The position numbers and the translations under genes were made by a program. Below the pieces are notes generated by a model. That model had not been told where the DNA came from. It saw nothing but the letters and a program-made list of their open reading frames with translations, and did no database searches. From positions 1,612,001 to 1,676,000 of the forward strand of contig NC_022576.1 of assembly GCF_000477435.1 (NCBI RefSeq): a stretch of DNA of 64,000 nt, given 5' to 3'. This DNA comes from Candidatus Symbiobacter mobilis CR (lineage in GTDB: Bacteria; Pseudomonadota; Gammaproteobacteria; Burkholderiales; Burkholderiaceae_C). Shown here in pieces: positions 56,418 to 64,000 of this stretch (position 1 is the first letter of the stretch; each line of letters opens with the position of its first letter).

Positions 56418-57274
56418 CCTCTGCGACCGTCGCACTCAGCGTGGAATTCTTCCCCCCCAAAACGCCCGACGGCGCGGACAAACTCCGCACCGTCCGCCAA
56501 CAGCTCTATGCGATGCAGCCGGAGTACTGCTCGGTCACTTTTGGCGCAGGCGGTTCCACGCAGGAAGGCACCTTCGCCACCGTCGGCGCAATCCTTTCCG
56601 AAGGGGTATCCGCCGCTTCGCACCTGTCGTGCATCGGCGCAACGCGAGAACGGGTACGCGCCCAACTCGAATCGCTGCAAGCACTGGGCGTGCGGCGCAT
56701 CGTCGCGCTGCGCGGCGACCTGCCCAGCGGCTACGGCATCGGCAGCGAATTCGCGTATGCCAGCGACCTCGTCGCATTCATCCGCGAACAAACGCAAGAA
56801 CACTTTTTTCTCGACGTTGCCGCGTACCCCGAAATGCATCCCCAGGCCCGATCCCCGGAAGCCGACATCCAGGCTTTCGTGACCAAGGTACGTGCCGGCG
56901 CCAACGCAGCGATCACCCAGTATTTCTACAACCCGGATGCCTACGCCCGCTTTGTCGACGACGTGCGTGCAAAGGGGGTGGACATCCCCATCGTCCCTGG
57001 AATCATGCCGATCGTCAGCTCATCGCAGCTCCTGCGGTTCAGTGACGCCTGCGGCGCGGAAATCCCCCGCTGGATCCGATCCCGATTGCAGTCGTATGGC
57101 GACGACCTGGACTCCATCCGCGCCTTCGGCCTCGACGTGGTGACGGGGCTATGCGAACGGCTGCTCGTGCTCGGCGCGCCAGGGCTGCATTTCTACACGA
57201 TGAACCAAAGCGAGACCACGCTGGACATTTGCCGCAGGCTTGGGGTGCTATCGACCAAGAACCTACTTCAGTAG
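56414..57274 (+). CDS. metF: Methylenetetrahydrofolate reductase
   Basis: FAD enzyme reducing 5,10-methylene-THF to 5-methyl-THF, the methyl donor for methionine synthase. 286 residues, TIM-barrel: VEFFPPKTPDGADKL with the catalytic Glu, SVTFGAGGSTQ, LRGDLPSG, AAYPEMHPQA, ITQYFYNPDAYARFVDD and PGIMPIVSS. Start ATG 56414 with AGGAG 6 nt upstream, overlapping the tlyA stop. With ahcY it belongs to the activated methyl cycle. Confidence 0.96.
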   Translation: MTSATVALSVEFFPPKTPDGADKLRTVRQQLYAMQPEYCSVTFGAGGSTQEGTFATVGAILSEGVSAASHLSCIGATRERVRAQLESLQALGVRRIVALRGDLPSGYGIGSEFAYASDLVAFIREQTQEHFFLDVAAYPEMHPQARSPEADIQAFVTKVRAGANAAITQYFYNPDAYARFVDDVRAKGVDIPIVPGIMPIVSSSQLLRFSDACGAEIPRWIRSRLQSYGDDLDSIRAFGLDVVTGLCERLLVLGAPGLHFYTMNQSETTLDICRRLGVLSTKNLLQ

Positions 57275-57407
57275 GCAGACGAGCCGAAGCAGTGTGCGTG
57301 GCGCCGGAGCGCCGGAACCGGAATGACCTTGCAGTACATGAGGATTCCGTGTACCGCCGCCGCGTGCAATCCGATGGTGCAGCCCTTACTGGAATAGGCT
57401 CTTAGCA

Positions 57408-58838
57408 ATGACGGAAACCGAACTTCTGCAAGTTCTGGCGCGCGGCGAAGACAGCCAGCATCAGTTCAAACGCGACTTCACCAATGCCGATGCACTGGCG
57501 GCAGAGCTGGCTGCATTGGCCAATAGCCGTGGAGGCTGGCTCTTTGTTGGCATCCGTGATGCCGGACATGCAACAGGGTTGGCGCAGGCGGACATCCAGC
57601 GACTCAACCAATTGCTATCCAATGCTGCCAGCCAACATGTCAAGCCGCCAATCAGTCCAACCAGTCAGAACATCCAGACCGACAACGGCTTGGTCATGGT
57701 GGTGGATGTGCCCGAAGGGCTGAACAAGCCCTATATGGACTTGCAAGGACGCGTGTGGGTCAAAAATGGTGCCGACAAACGACACGTTACCGCCCGTGAA
57801 GAGTTGCAGCGCATGTTTCAGCAATCCGGCCTGCTGCATGCCGACCAGGTGCCGGTACCCAACGCGATAGCCAGCGACATTGACGAGCGCGCCTTTGCCA
57901 GGTACTTTGAGCGACGCTATGGCCAAAGCGTCGAACAGGCCGGACTGCCTGTTACCCAACTCATGGAAAACATTGATCTGGCGCAGCAAGGGCATCCCAA
58001 CCTGGCTGGTTTGCTGTTGTTCGGCAAACACCCGCAGCGCCGCCTGCATGTGTGTTTCATTGCCGCTGCGTGCTTTCCCGGCACCCAGCTTTCCGACAGC
58101 CGCTACCTCGACAGCGAAAACATCGAAGGCCCGCTGGAAGAGCAGTACCAACGTGGTTTGGCCTTCATCAAGCGCAACCTACATCACGTTCAGGGAAACC
58201 AGAGCGTTAACAGCCTGGGTTTGCTGGAAGTGCCAGAAGAGGCATTTGTCGAACTGCTGGTCAACGCGCTGGTACACCGTGATTTCTTCATCAGTGCCAC
58301 CGTTCGCCTGTTTGTGTTCGCCGACCGGGTGGAAATTATTAGCCCCGGCCATCTGCCCGACAGCCTGATGCCCGAACAAATTCGCGCGGGCGTTTCCAAC
58401 CGCCGCAACAAGGTGCTGGCTGAGCATGCCGCCCACATCTTGCCCTACCGAGGTCTGGGCACCGGCATCCCCCGTGCGTTGGGCGCGTGGCCAAAGATCG
58501 ATCTGATCGACGAGCGCGAGGCCAATCAATTTCGTGCGGTGGTCTGGCGACCTGTGGCCGGGCAAGTGACCGGGCAAGTAACCGGGCAAGTAACCGGGCA
58601 AGTAACCGGGCAAATCTTGCGCCTGCTATCGGTGATGGACGGCGAACACAGCCGTACCGACTTGCAAAGCCTGCTGCACCTCAAACACCGGGACAGCTTT
58701 ATGCATGCCTACCTGCAACCGGCGATCCAAGCGGGTTTCATTGAGATGACCATTCCTGACAGGCCACAAAGTAGCAAGCAGCGGTACCGGTTGACTGAGC
58801 AAGGAAAGGTTGTGCTGGACGAACAAAAGAACAGGTAG
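57408..58838 (+). CDS. AlbA_2 (Schlafen-type) and GHKL ATPase domain protein 1
   Basis: 476 residues. N-terminal AlbA_2 domain (about 1-120: EDSQHQFKRDF, ALANSRGGWLFVGIRD), then a GHKL-like ATPase region with N-box FVELLVNALVHRDF and FADRVEIISPGHLP, RNKVLAEHAAHILPYRGLGTG (about 280-355). A linker of GQVT units (see 58558-58613) leads to a C-terminal winged-helix-like tail with SSKQRYRLTEQGK. This layout is common in putative transcriptional regulators annotated as ATP-binding proteins and often found in defence or accessory islands. It is paralogous in layout to the gene at 59737-61545, with near-identical C-terminal ends. Function not established. Confidence 0.82.
   Translation: MTETELLQVLARGEDSQHQFKRDFTNADALAAELAALANSRGGWLFVGIRDAGHATGLAQADIQRLNQLLSNAASQHVKPPISPTSQNIQTDNGLVMVVDVPEGLNKPYMDLQGRVWVKNGADKRHVTAREELQRMFQQSGLLHADQVPVPNAIASDIDERAFARYFERRYGQSVEQAGLPVTQLMENIDLAQQGHPNLAGLLLFGKHPQRRLHVCFIAAACFPGTQLSDSRYLDSENIEGPLEEQYQRGLAFIKRNLHHVQGNQSVNSLGLLEVPEEAFVELLVNALVHRDFFISATVRLFVFADRVEIISPGHLPDSLMPEQIRAGVSNRRNKVLAEHAAHILPYRGLGTGIPRALGAWPKIDLIDEREANQFRAVVWRPVAGQVTGQVTGQVTGQVTGQILRLLSVMDGEHSRTDLQSLLHLKHRDSFMHAYLQPAIQAGFIEMTIPDRPQSSKQRYRLTEQGKVVLDEQKNR
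58558..58613 (+). repeat. 12-bp in-frame tandem repeat (GQVT linker)
   Basis: Four full units (starts 58558, 58570, 58582, 58594; unit CCGGGCAAGTAA, the first with one change) and a partial fifth. Read in frame they give GQVTGQVTGQVTGQVTGQ. Copy changes would lengthen or shorten the linker by four residues without a frameshift. Confidence 0.9.
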
Positions 58839-58914
58839 CCAAAGCCATGAACGAGCATTGCAAGGGCAAGGATGCCACCAAGCTGCGCTTCGTGATCGAA
58901 TAAAGGAGATCATT

Positions 58915-59043
58915 GTGTTGCTCAAGTCATTACAATTGACGAATTTCCTGAGCTTTGGCGAATCCACGCAGCCATTGGAATTTCGCTCACTCAATGTCGT
59001 CATCGGCCCAAATGGATCAGGCAAATCCAATCTGATAGCCGGA
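58915..59043 (+). pseudogene. 5' fragment of an AAA/OLD-like ATPase gene
   Basis: AAGGAG precedes a GTG/TTG start, and the frame reads LLKSLQLTNFLSFGESTQPL then LNVVIGPNGSGKSNLI, the N-terminus and Walker A of a RecF/OLD-type ATPase. Similarity stops at about 59040, right after the Walker A helix, and the frame then runs into unrelated sequence. The rest of the ATPase (ABC signature, Walker B) is missing from the window. This is a truncated remnant, probably from a deletion. Confidence 0.7.
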
Positions 59044-59071
59044 CATTCCTGTCACCGCGCTGTGCTGGGGC

Positions 59072-59536
59072 ATGTCCGTAGCGACATACCCGTTCTTTGG
59101 CAAGGTGGCCGAGCTAGTGGGTCGCCTTACCGCCATCCAGGGCGACTGCGCGTCCGCCGAAGTGCATCGGCGCATGAGCGAAACCTACGGGGAACGCGAA
59201 GGCACCCGACGCACAACCAACATGGTCATCCAAAGCCTGGCGAGCTGGGGCATCGTAGAGCGGGTGGCAAAAGGCAAGCGGATCATCCGGCTTGCGCCAA
59301 CAGGAATCGACAACGACGAACTCACGGCGTGGCTGATCGAGGCGGCTGTGCGCTACGTCGGCAAGCCCGTTTCGATACCCAGCCTGCAATCGCTGCCAGT
59401 GCTGTTCCCGTTCACCCTGACGCGACATCTGGCCTATGTGGTGTCAAACAGTGCGAACCTGAGCCTTCGGTCGGAAGGGCCGAGCAACCAGTTCGTCGCT
59501 TTGCGCTCCACCCTTGCAAGAGCATCGACGAAGTGA
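59072..59536 (+). CDS. Unrecognised 154-residue protein, possible winged-helix
   Basis: Family not recognised with confidence. MSVATYPFFGKVAELVGRLT is followed by AEVHRRMSETYGEREGTRRT and IQSLASWGIVERVAKGKRII, a helix-turn-helix-and-wing-like layout with basic residues, then a C-terminal part with VLFPFTLTRHLAYVVSNS. Overall charge is basic. It starts about 30 bp after the break of the ATPase fragment and could itself be part of a rearranged locus. No clear Shine-Dalgarno. It lies between two AlbA_2 proteins. Confidence 0.5.
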   Translation: MSVATYPFFGKVAELVGRLTAIQGDCASAEVHRRMSETYGEREGTRRTTNMVIQSLASWGIVERVAKGKRIIRLAPTGIDNDELTAWLIEAAVRYVGKPVSIPSLQSLPVLFPFTLTRHLAYVVSNSANLSLRSEGPSNQFVALRSTLARASTK

Positions 59537-59736
59537 TCTCCGCACTTGCACGACAGGGTCTGGCACGTGGCTCGTGCGGTGCAAGGTCAGATCGCAACGG
59601 CATACCGTTGTTGCCAAGCCGTAGGCCGGATATCCCAGTGACGCTGGGACTCGTGCATCCACTGCGCGACGAGCAGATCGGCCGTTGCTGAGCCACTGTC
59701 CGGAAAAACGAGACCGCCGCAGACGAGATTGGAAGC

Positions 59737-61545
59737 ATGAATCAGAACGAATTGCTGACACGATTGCATGGCATCGAATGGAACGACTTTGAATGCAAAC
59801 GCGCTCAGCGAGGCGTGCCAGATGATGCCTACAAAACAGTATCCGCCTTTGCCAACACAGCAGGCGGTTGGTTGGTGTTCGGTGTCAGTGAGGCGAACGG
59901 TCAGTTGGTGGTGACGGGCGTCGAGGAGCCTGACAAAGTCCAGAATGATTTCTTGGCAGTGCTGCGTGGTGGGCAGAAGCTCAACCGGAAGATTTCGGTG
60001 GAACCCCATCGCTTGGAGATCGACGGCAAGTATGTGTTTGCGTTCCACGTGCCTGAGTCGCCCCGCGCAGAGAAGCCGGTCTACCTGAAGGGCGACCCGC
60101 GTCAGAGCTACCTTCGACGTGGTGCGTGCGACGAGCAATGCACGCAAAGTGAGTTGGAGCGCTTTCTGCGCGACGCTGCGCAGGACCGGTACGACGGCAC
60201 GGTGTTGTCGGAGCTTTCTGTGGAATCTTGCTTCGACATGGACACGGTCCACTGGTATCAGACGCAGTTTGCACGGCGAAACCCCGAGCATGTCGAAATC
60301 ACTGACCCGATTGCCTTTTTGCTGAACTGGAATTTCGTGGTCGAGCAAGGTGGCAAGCTGCATCCGACCCGCGCTGGCGTGTTGCTGTTTGGCACGGGCC
60401 GCTATGTGCGCCAGATTCTGCCCAGGCCGGTGCTGGACTACCAGCGCATCGACACTGCTTTGGACCAGTGGTCTACCGAACAGCGCTGGCACGACCGCTA
60501 CGTGTTTGAGGAGAACATCTTCCAGACTTGGCAGGGCTTGGTGGCACGCTACATGCGCATCGCTGAGCACCCGTTCTCGATCGACCCGGCCACTCTGCGC
60601 CGCAACGATGATCCGCCCGACTATGTGGCCTTTCGCGAAGCAGCCATCAACCTGCTGATCCACCAAGATTACGGCGACCATGGTCGAAAGGCTTCCATCA
60701 AGCTCTTTACCGACCGCACAGTGTTCTGGAACCCCGGCGATGCCTTTGCCACAGAGGCTGAGTTGCTGGACCCCACCGAAAAAGAAGTGCGCAACCCAGC
60801 CATCGTGAAGGCGTTTCGCCGCATTGGCCTATCGGACCAAGCGGGTACCGGTATTCGTGCCATCTTCCGCAACTGGCACGAGCTGGGGCGCACGCCTCCG
60901 CAGTTGAAGAACGACAAGGCTCGCAAGGAGTTTGCACTGGCGCTGATCAACAAGCCGTTGGTCACCGATACCATGCTCCGCTTCCACCCAACCTTGGGAA
61001 CCAACTTGACGCCCGAACAGGCCGATGTGCTGGCCTTGGCACTGTCACTGCCGGAGGGCGAGCACCTGACCCTCACGGCGATCCGCAGCCTCGGCATCAG
61101 CACCACGCAGCAAGCCCAGGCAGTGGCGGACCAACTGGTTCGGCAGCGGTTGATCGATCAGCTCGGCAATACGCGGTTTCAGGTGCGCGAAGCAGTGCGG
61201 GAGCAGTTTGCACAGGTGCTTATTGCCCGACCAGCAGACCTAGTGGGAACCAAATCGGGACCAAGTAGGAGCGAAGCTACCGGGGAAGTCACCCCCGAAG
61301 TCACCCCCGAAGTCACCCCCGAAGTGCGGCGGATGCTCTCCATCATCACCAGCGAGATGAGCCGTGGCGAGATCATGAAAAAACTGGGCCTCAAAGATGA
61401 AAAACACTTTCGCACCCACTACCAGCAATGCGGTATCACTTCAGGTGTGATCGAAATGACGCAGCCCGACAAGCCACGGTCGAGCAAACAGCGCTATCGG
61501 CTGACCCAACAGGGCAAGGCCTTGCGAGACGAAAGCGGGCAATGA
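59737..61545 (+). CDS. AlbA_2 (Schlafen-type) and GHKL ATPase domain protein 2
   Basis: 602 residues. AlbA_2 domain (about 1-130: WNDFECKRAQRG, SAFANTAGGWLVFGVSE, YLRRGACDEQCT), GHKL-like ATPase region with FREAAINLLIHQDYGDHG, VFWNPGD, IVKAFRRIGLSDQAGTGIRAI (about 285-390), a helical insert, then a linker with TPEV units (61285-61326) and a tail with SSKQRYRLTQQGKALRDE. Domain order matches gene 57408-58838, and the tails share PDKPRSSKQRYRLTQQGK-type sequence. Probably a DNA- or RNA-linked regulator; many relatives are in accessory islands. Function not established. Confidence 0.82.
   Translation: MNQNELLTRLHGIEWNDFECKRAQRGVPDDAYKTVSAFANTAGGWLVFGVSEANGQLVVTGVEEPDKVQNDFLAVLRGGQKLNRKISVEPHRLEIDGKYVFAFHVPESPRAEKPVYLKGDPRQSYLRRGACDEQCTQSELERFLRDAAQDRYDGTVLSELSVESCFDMDTVHWYQTQFARRNPEHVEITDPIAFLLNWNFVVEQGGKLHPTRAGVLLFGTGRYVRQILPRPVLDYQRIDTALDQWSTEQRWHDRYVFEENIFQTWQGLVARYMRIAEHPFSIDPATLRRNDDPPDYVAFREAAINLLIHQDYGDHGRKASIKLFTDRTVFWNPGDAFATEAELLDPTEKEVRNPAIVKAFRRIGLSDQAGTGIRAIFRNWHELGRTPPQLKNDKARKEFALALINKPLVTDTMLRFHPTLGTNLTPEQADVLALALSLPEGEHLTLTAIRSLGISTTQQAQAVADQLVRQRLIDQLGNTRFQVREAVREQFAQVLIARPADLVGTKSGPSRSEATGEVTPEVTPEVTPEVRRMLSIITSEMSRGEIMKKLGLKDEKHFRTHYQQCGITSGVIEMTQPDKPRSSKQRYRLTQQGKALRDESGQ
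61285..61326 (+). repeat. 12-bp in-frame tandem repeat (TPEV linker)
   Basis: Three full units GAAGTCACCCCC (61285, 61297, 61309) and a partial fourth, coding EVTPEVTPEVTPEV. Same unit length and same position, just before the C-terminal winged-helix-like tail, as the GQVT repeat of the paralogue, but a different sequence. Just upstream (61265-61280) is GTAGGAGCGAAGCTAC, which resembles the core of the intergenic REP-like element. Confidence 0.9.
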
Positions 61546-61641
61546 TCCTGCCAATGCGACGCATCGAATGCCGGTTGGAACCATGCACAAACCAGCGCAT
61601 CGTATTGCCCCTTTGAATTCAACATCGCACCCTCCCCTGGC

Positions 61642-64000
61642 TCACCCCGCCTGGCCACGGCTCCGAACGAATTCCTCAAATTCCCCCAGCGGAACGGGGC
61701 GGCTGAGTAGGTAGCCCTGGTACATGTGGCAGCCAGAGTGCGAGAGGGTGTCGAGTTGCGCCTGGGTTTCCACCCCTTCGGCGATGACCCCCAGCCCCAG
61801 GCTTTGCGCCAGCGCGACGATCGTTCGCGCAATCGCTGCGTCGTTGGGGTCGATGAGCAGATCACGGACGAAGGACTGGTCGATCTTGAGCTGGTCGAGC
61901 GGCAAGCGTTTGAGGTACGACAGCGAGGAATACCCCGTGCCGAAGTCGTCCAGCGAAAAGCCAATGCCGTGCCCTTTGAGCTGGTACATCTTCTGGACGA
62001 TCTCTTCGACCTTATCGACGAACAGCGACTCGGTCAACTCGATCTTGATCCGCTGCGGGTTGGCTGCGTGGCTGCGCAACGCACCCAGCACCCGATCGAC
62101 GAAATCGTTCTGCTGAAACTGCAATGCGCTCACATTGACGGCTACCGTCAAGTCGGCAAACAAAGGGTCGTCGCCCCACGCCGCCAGTTGGGCGCAGACA
62201 GTCTCCAGCACCCATTGCCCCAGGGGAAGAATCAGGCCGGTTTCCTCGGCAAGGGGAATGAATGATGCGGGAGATACCCATCCCCGCTGTGGATGAAGCC
62301 AGCGCAGCAGCACTTCCGCGCCCAGCACCGTGCCATCGTCGCAGGCCTGCGCCTGGTAATAAAGCTGAAACTTGCAAGACTCCAGCGCCTCGCGCAAATC
62401 CTTTTCCAGCGCCACCCGCACGTGGATGGCCCGCTCCATGCTCGGGTCGAAGAACCGCAAGCCATTGCGCCCCTCTTCCTTGGAGCGGTACATGGCCAAC
62501 TCGGCCTGTTTCATCCTTTCCTCGCTCGATACGGATTCGCCACCGAGCAAAGTCACCCCCACGCTGGCCGTGTTGTGGTGTACGGCCCCGTCCATTTCGT
62601 AGGGTGCGTCGAGCGCAGCCAGCATCTTGCGCGCCGTGGATTCCGTCGCGCTGGCGGCATCGACCATCTTGCGATGCCGCCCAGCCAGAACGACGACAAA
62701 TTCGTCCCCCCCCACGCGGGCCACGGTATCCCCTTCGCCCACGTACGATGCCAATCGAATGGCAGCCTGTTTGAGCAGCGCATCCCCGCGCTCGTGCCCC
62801 AGGGTGTCGTTGAGCGTCTTGAAATTGTCGAGGTCGATGACGAGCAGCGCCCCCCACGTTCCGTCGCGCAGGCAGGAGGACATCGTCTGCCGCAACCTGT
62901 CGGCAAGCAGGGTGCGATTGGGCAGGCCGGTGAGCTGGTCATAAAAAGCCAGTTCCTTGATCTTGGCTTCGGCCATTTTGTGCGCGGTGATGTCGTAGTG
63001 CGCGCCGATGTAGTGCGTGACCTGCCCGTCTTCTCCGCGCACGGCCGAAATGGCGAGCCATTTGGGGTACAGCTCCCCATTCTTTCGGCGGCCCCACAGT
63101 TCCCCCTGCCAGCTCCCCGTCTCCTCGATCGTGGCCCACATCTCCCGGTAGAACTCCGGCCCCTGCCGACCAGACTTGAGCAAACTCGGGTTGCGGCCCA
63201 TGACCTCGTCCGCAGCAAACCCCGTGATGCGCGTGAACGCTTGGTTGACGCGCAGAATGCGGCACAGCCTATCGGTCACGACCAGCGCTTCTTGCGATTC
63301 GAAAGCCACTGCGGCGATGCGCAATTGCTCCTGGGCGGATTTGCGTTCGGATTGGTCACGCAACGAACACACGAAAAACCATCCTTGCGGCGTTTCCACG
63401 CGGCTGATGCGGATTTCGACGATGCATTCGCTGCCATCGCGCCGCAAAGCATTCACATCGACGCCATGCCCCATCCGCAACGAAAGCCGGGAATCCGAAA
63501 AAGCGTCCTTGCGCGTCGCATGCATCGCGCGAAAACGCTGCGGGATCAAGATATCAATCGGTTGCCCTACCAGTTCACTGCCCCGATACCCCAACACGGA
63601 TTCGACCTGTTTGTTGGTCATCGTGATGATGTCGCGGGTATCGACGACGAGCAGGGCATCCGGGCTGGCATCGAAGATGGCATGTTGCAAGGCCTCGCTG
63701 GCCTGCAAGAATTCCTGCTGGCGTTGGGCCAGCGCATCCGCCTTCCGTTGCCGACGCTGGTACATCCCCAAGCCCGCGCCGCAGATGAATACCAGCACGG
63801 CAAAGATGCCCGCCTGCACCCGGGTGGAGTCTTTCCAGGGAGCGAATACTGCGTCCGTATCGCGCGAGACAGTGATGACGAGCGATTTGTCCATGCGCAA
63901 ATCCACAGGGTGGATCGTGCGCAATGCAATCATCCTTTTTTCGCCGGTGACCAGGGCAACCCCCGTGAAGACGCTCATCGGCTGGCCTGTACGCATGTGC
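61642..64000 (-). CDS. PAS-GGDEF-EAL cyclic-di-GMP protein (5' end outside window)
   Basis: Membrane-anchored bifunctional-type c-di-GMP enzyme; the N-terminus is cut by the window edge, with 784 residues visible from a possible internal Met at 63996. Order: end of a periplasmic sensor, transmembrane helix (IFAVLVFICGAGLGMY), PAS 1 (about 100-225), PAS 2 with PAC (about 230-345), GGDEF domain (DQLTGLPNRTLLADRL, intact ARVGGDEFVVVL), and EAL domain. In the EAL domain the signature reads AEVLLRW, keeping the catalytic Glu, and DDFGTGYSSLSYLKRLPLD, KIDQSFVRD and IAEGVETQ are intact. Both activities are possible by motif. It is convergent with the AlbA_2 gene. Confidence 0.92.
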   Translation of the reverse strand, partial: HMRTGQPMSVFTGVALVTGEKRMIALRTIHPVDLRMDKSLVITVSRDTDAVFAPWKDSTRVQAGIFAVLVFICGAGLGMYQRRQRKADALAQRQQEFLQASEALQHAIFDASPDALLVVDTRDIITMTNKQVESVLGYRGSELVGQPIDILIPQRFRAMHATRKDAFSDSRLSLRMGHGVDVNALRRDGSECIVEIRISRVETPQGWFFVCSLRDQSERKSAQEQLRIAAVAFESQEALVVTDRLCRILRVNQAFTRITGFAADEVMGRNPSLLKSGRQGPEFYREMWATIEETGSWQGELWGRRKNGELYPKWLAISAVRGEDGQVTHYIGAHYDITAHKMAEAKIKELAFYDQLTGLPNRTLLADRLRQTMSSCLRDGTWGALLVIDLDNFKTLNDTLGHERGDALLKQAAIRLASYVGEGDTVARVGGDEFVVVLAGRHRKMVDAASATESTARKMLAALDAPYEMDGAVHHNTASVGVTLLGGESVSSEERMKQAELAMYRSKEEGRNGLRFFDPSMERAIHVRVALEKDLREALESCKFQLYYQAQACDDGTVLGAEVLLRWLHPQRGWVSPASFIPLAEETGLILPLGQWVLETVCAQLAAWGDDPLFADLTVAVNVSALQFQQNDFVDRVLGALRSHAANPQRIKIELTESLFVDKVEEIVQKMYQLKGHGIGFSLDDFGTGYSSLSYLKRLPLDQLKIDQSFVRDLLIDPNDAAIARTIVALAQSLGLGVIAEGVETQAQLDTLSHSGCHMYQGYLLSRPVPLGEFEEFVRSRGQAG

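Noticed and set aside
57300..57313. GC-rich hairpin after metF as a terminator
   Set aside because: GGCGC/GCGCC arms are present but no T-tract follows; not enough for a call.
59587..60681. 364-codon minus-strand open frame over the second AlbA_2 gene
   Set aside because: It overlaps a well-supported + strand gene and shows no domain; likely a shadow.
57275..61641. Insertion sequence or integrase within the accessory patch
   Set aside because: No transposase or integrase motif, and no terminal inverted repeats or target duplications were found by eye.

Overview
The window reads as chromosomal DNA of a Gram-negative betaproteobacterium, most likely Burkholderiales and Comamonadaceae-like. 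The signs are a pilMNOPQ cluster with aroK downstream, an EarP/EF-P pair of the arginine-rhamnosylation type, a surE-nlpD-rlmD run, a general porin with a C-terminal Phe, and an ahcY-tlyA-metF run. Coding density is high and GTG or TTG starts are frequent. The species cannot be fixed from the sequence alone.

Layout. 1-7.2 kb: the end of a sensor kinase, LPS heptosyltransferase waaF with a small zinc-finger gene, then a minus-strand sensory set (methyl-accepting chemotaxis protein, periplasmic binding protein, hybrid histidine kinase). 7.4-13.2 kb: tRNA-Gly(CCC), rlmD, nlpD, surE and penicillin-binding protein 1A. 13.5-18.7 kb: divergently transcribed pilM, pilN, pilO, pilP, pilQ for type IV pilus assembly and secretion. 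19.0-35.2 kb: one gene of 16.2 kb encoding a 5411-residue predicted lipoprotein with about 55 Ig-like repeats arranged in a higher-order period, followed by Big_1-like domains and calcium-site-like loops. It ends at a strong terminator and is followed by a pilin-like protein without a prepilin leader and by aroK. So the usual pilQ-aroK neighbourhood is split by the giant gene, and aroB is not next to aroK.

36.4-46.4 kb: tRNA-Val(TAC), HU, pgsA, uvrC, then divergent earP and efp, a small lipoprotein, an FKBP isomerase, homospermidine synthase, and rfbD-rfbA for dTDP-rhamnose, the sugar nucleotide that EarP needs. 46.5-50.4 kb: cheR-cheD-cheB and a membrane class III nucleotide cyclase; the chemoreceptor near the left end carries the CheR/CheB docking tail. 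50.6-57.3 kb: xseA, sodB, porin, and ahcY-tlyA-metF (activated methyl cycle). 57.4-61.5 kb: an accessory patch with two AlbA_2/GHKL proteins, each with a 12-bp tandem repeat in its linker, flanking an ATPase fragment and an unrecognised small gene. 61.6-64.0 kb: a PAS-GGDEF-EAL protein running off the window.

The most unusual content is the giant repeat lipoprotein between the pilus genes and aroK, with the leaderless pilin-like gene beside it. No rRNA, CRISPR array, integrase or transposase was seen. Short REP-like palindromes occur in several intergenic gaps.
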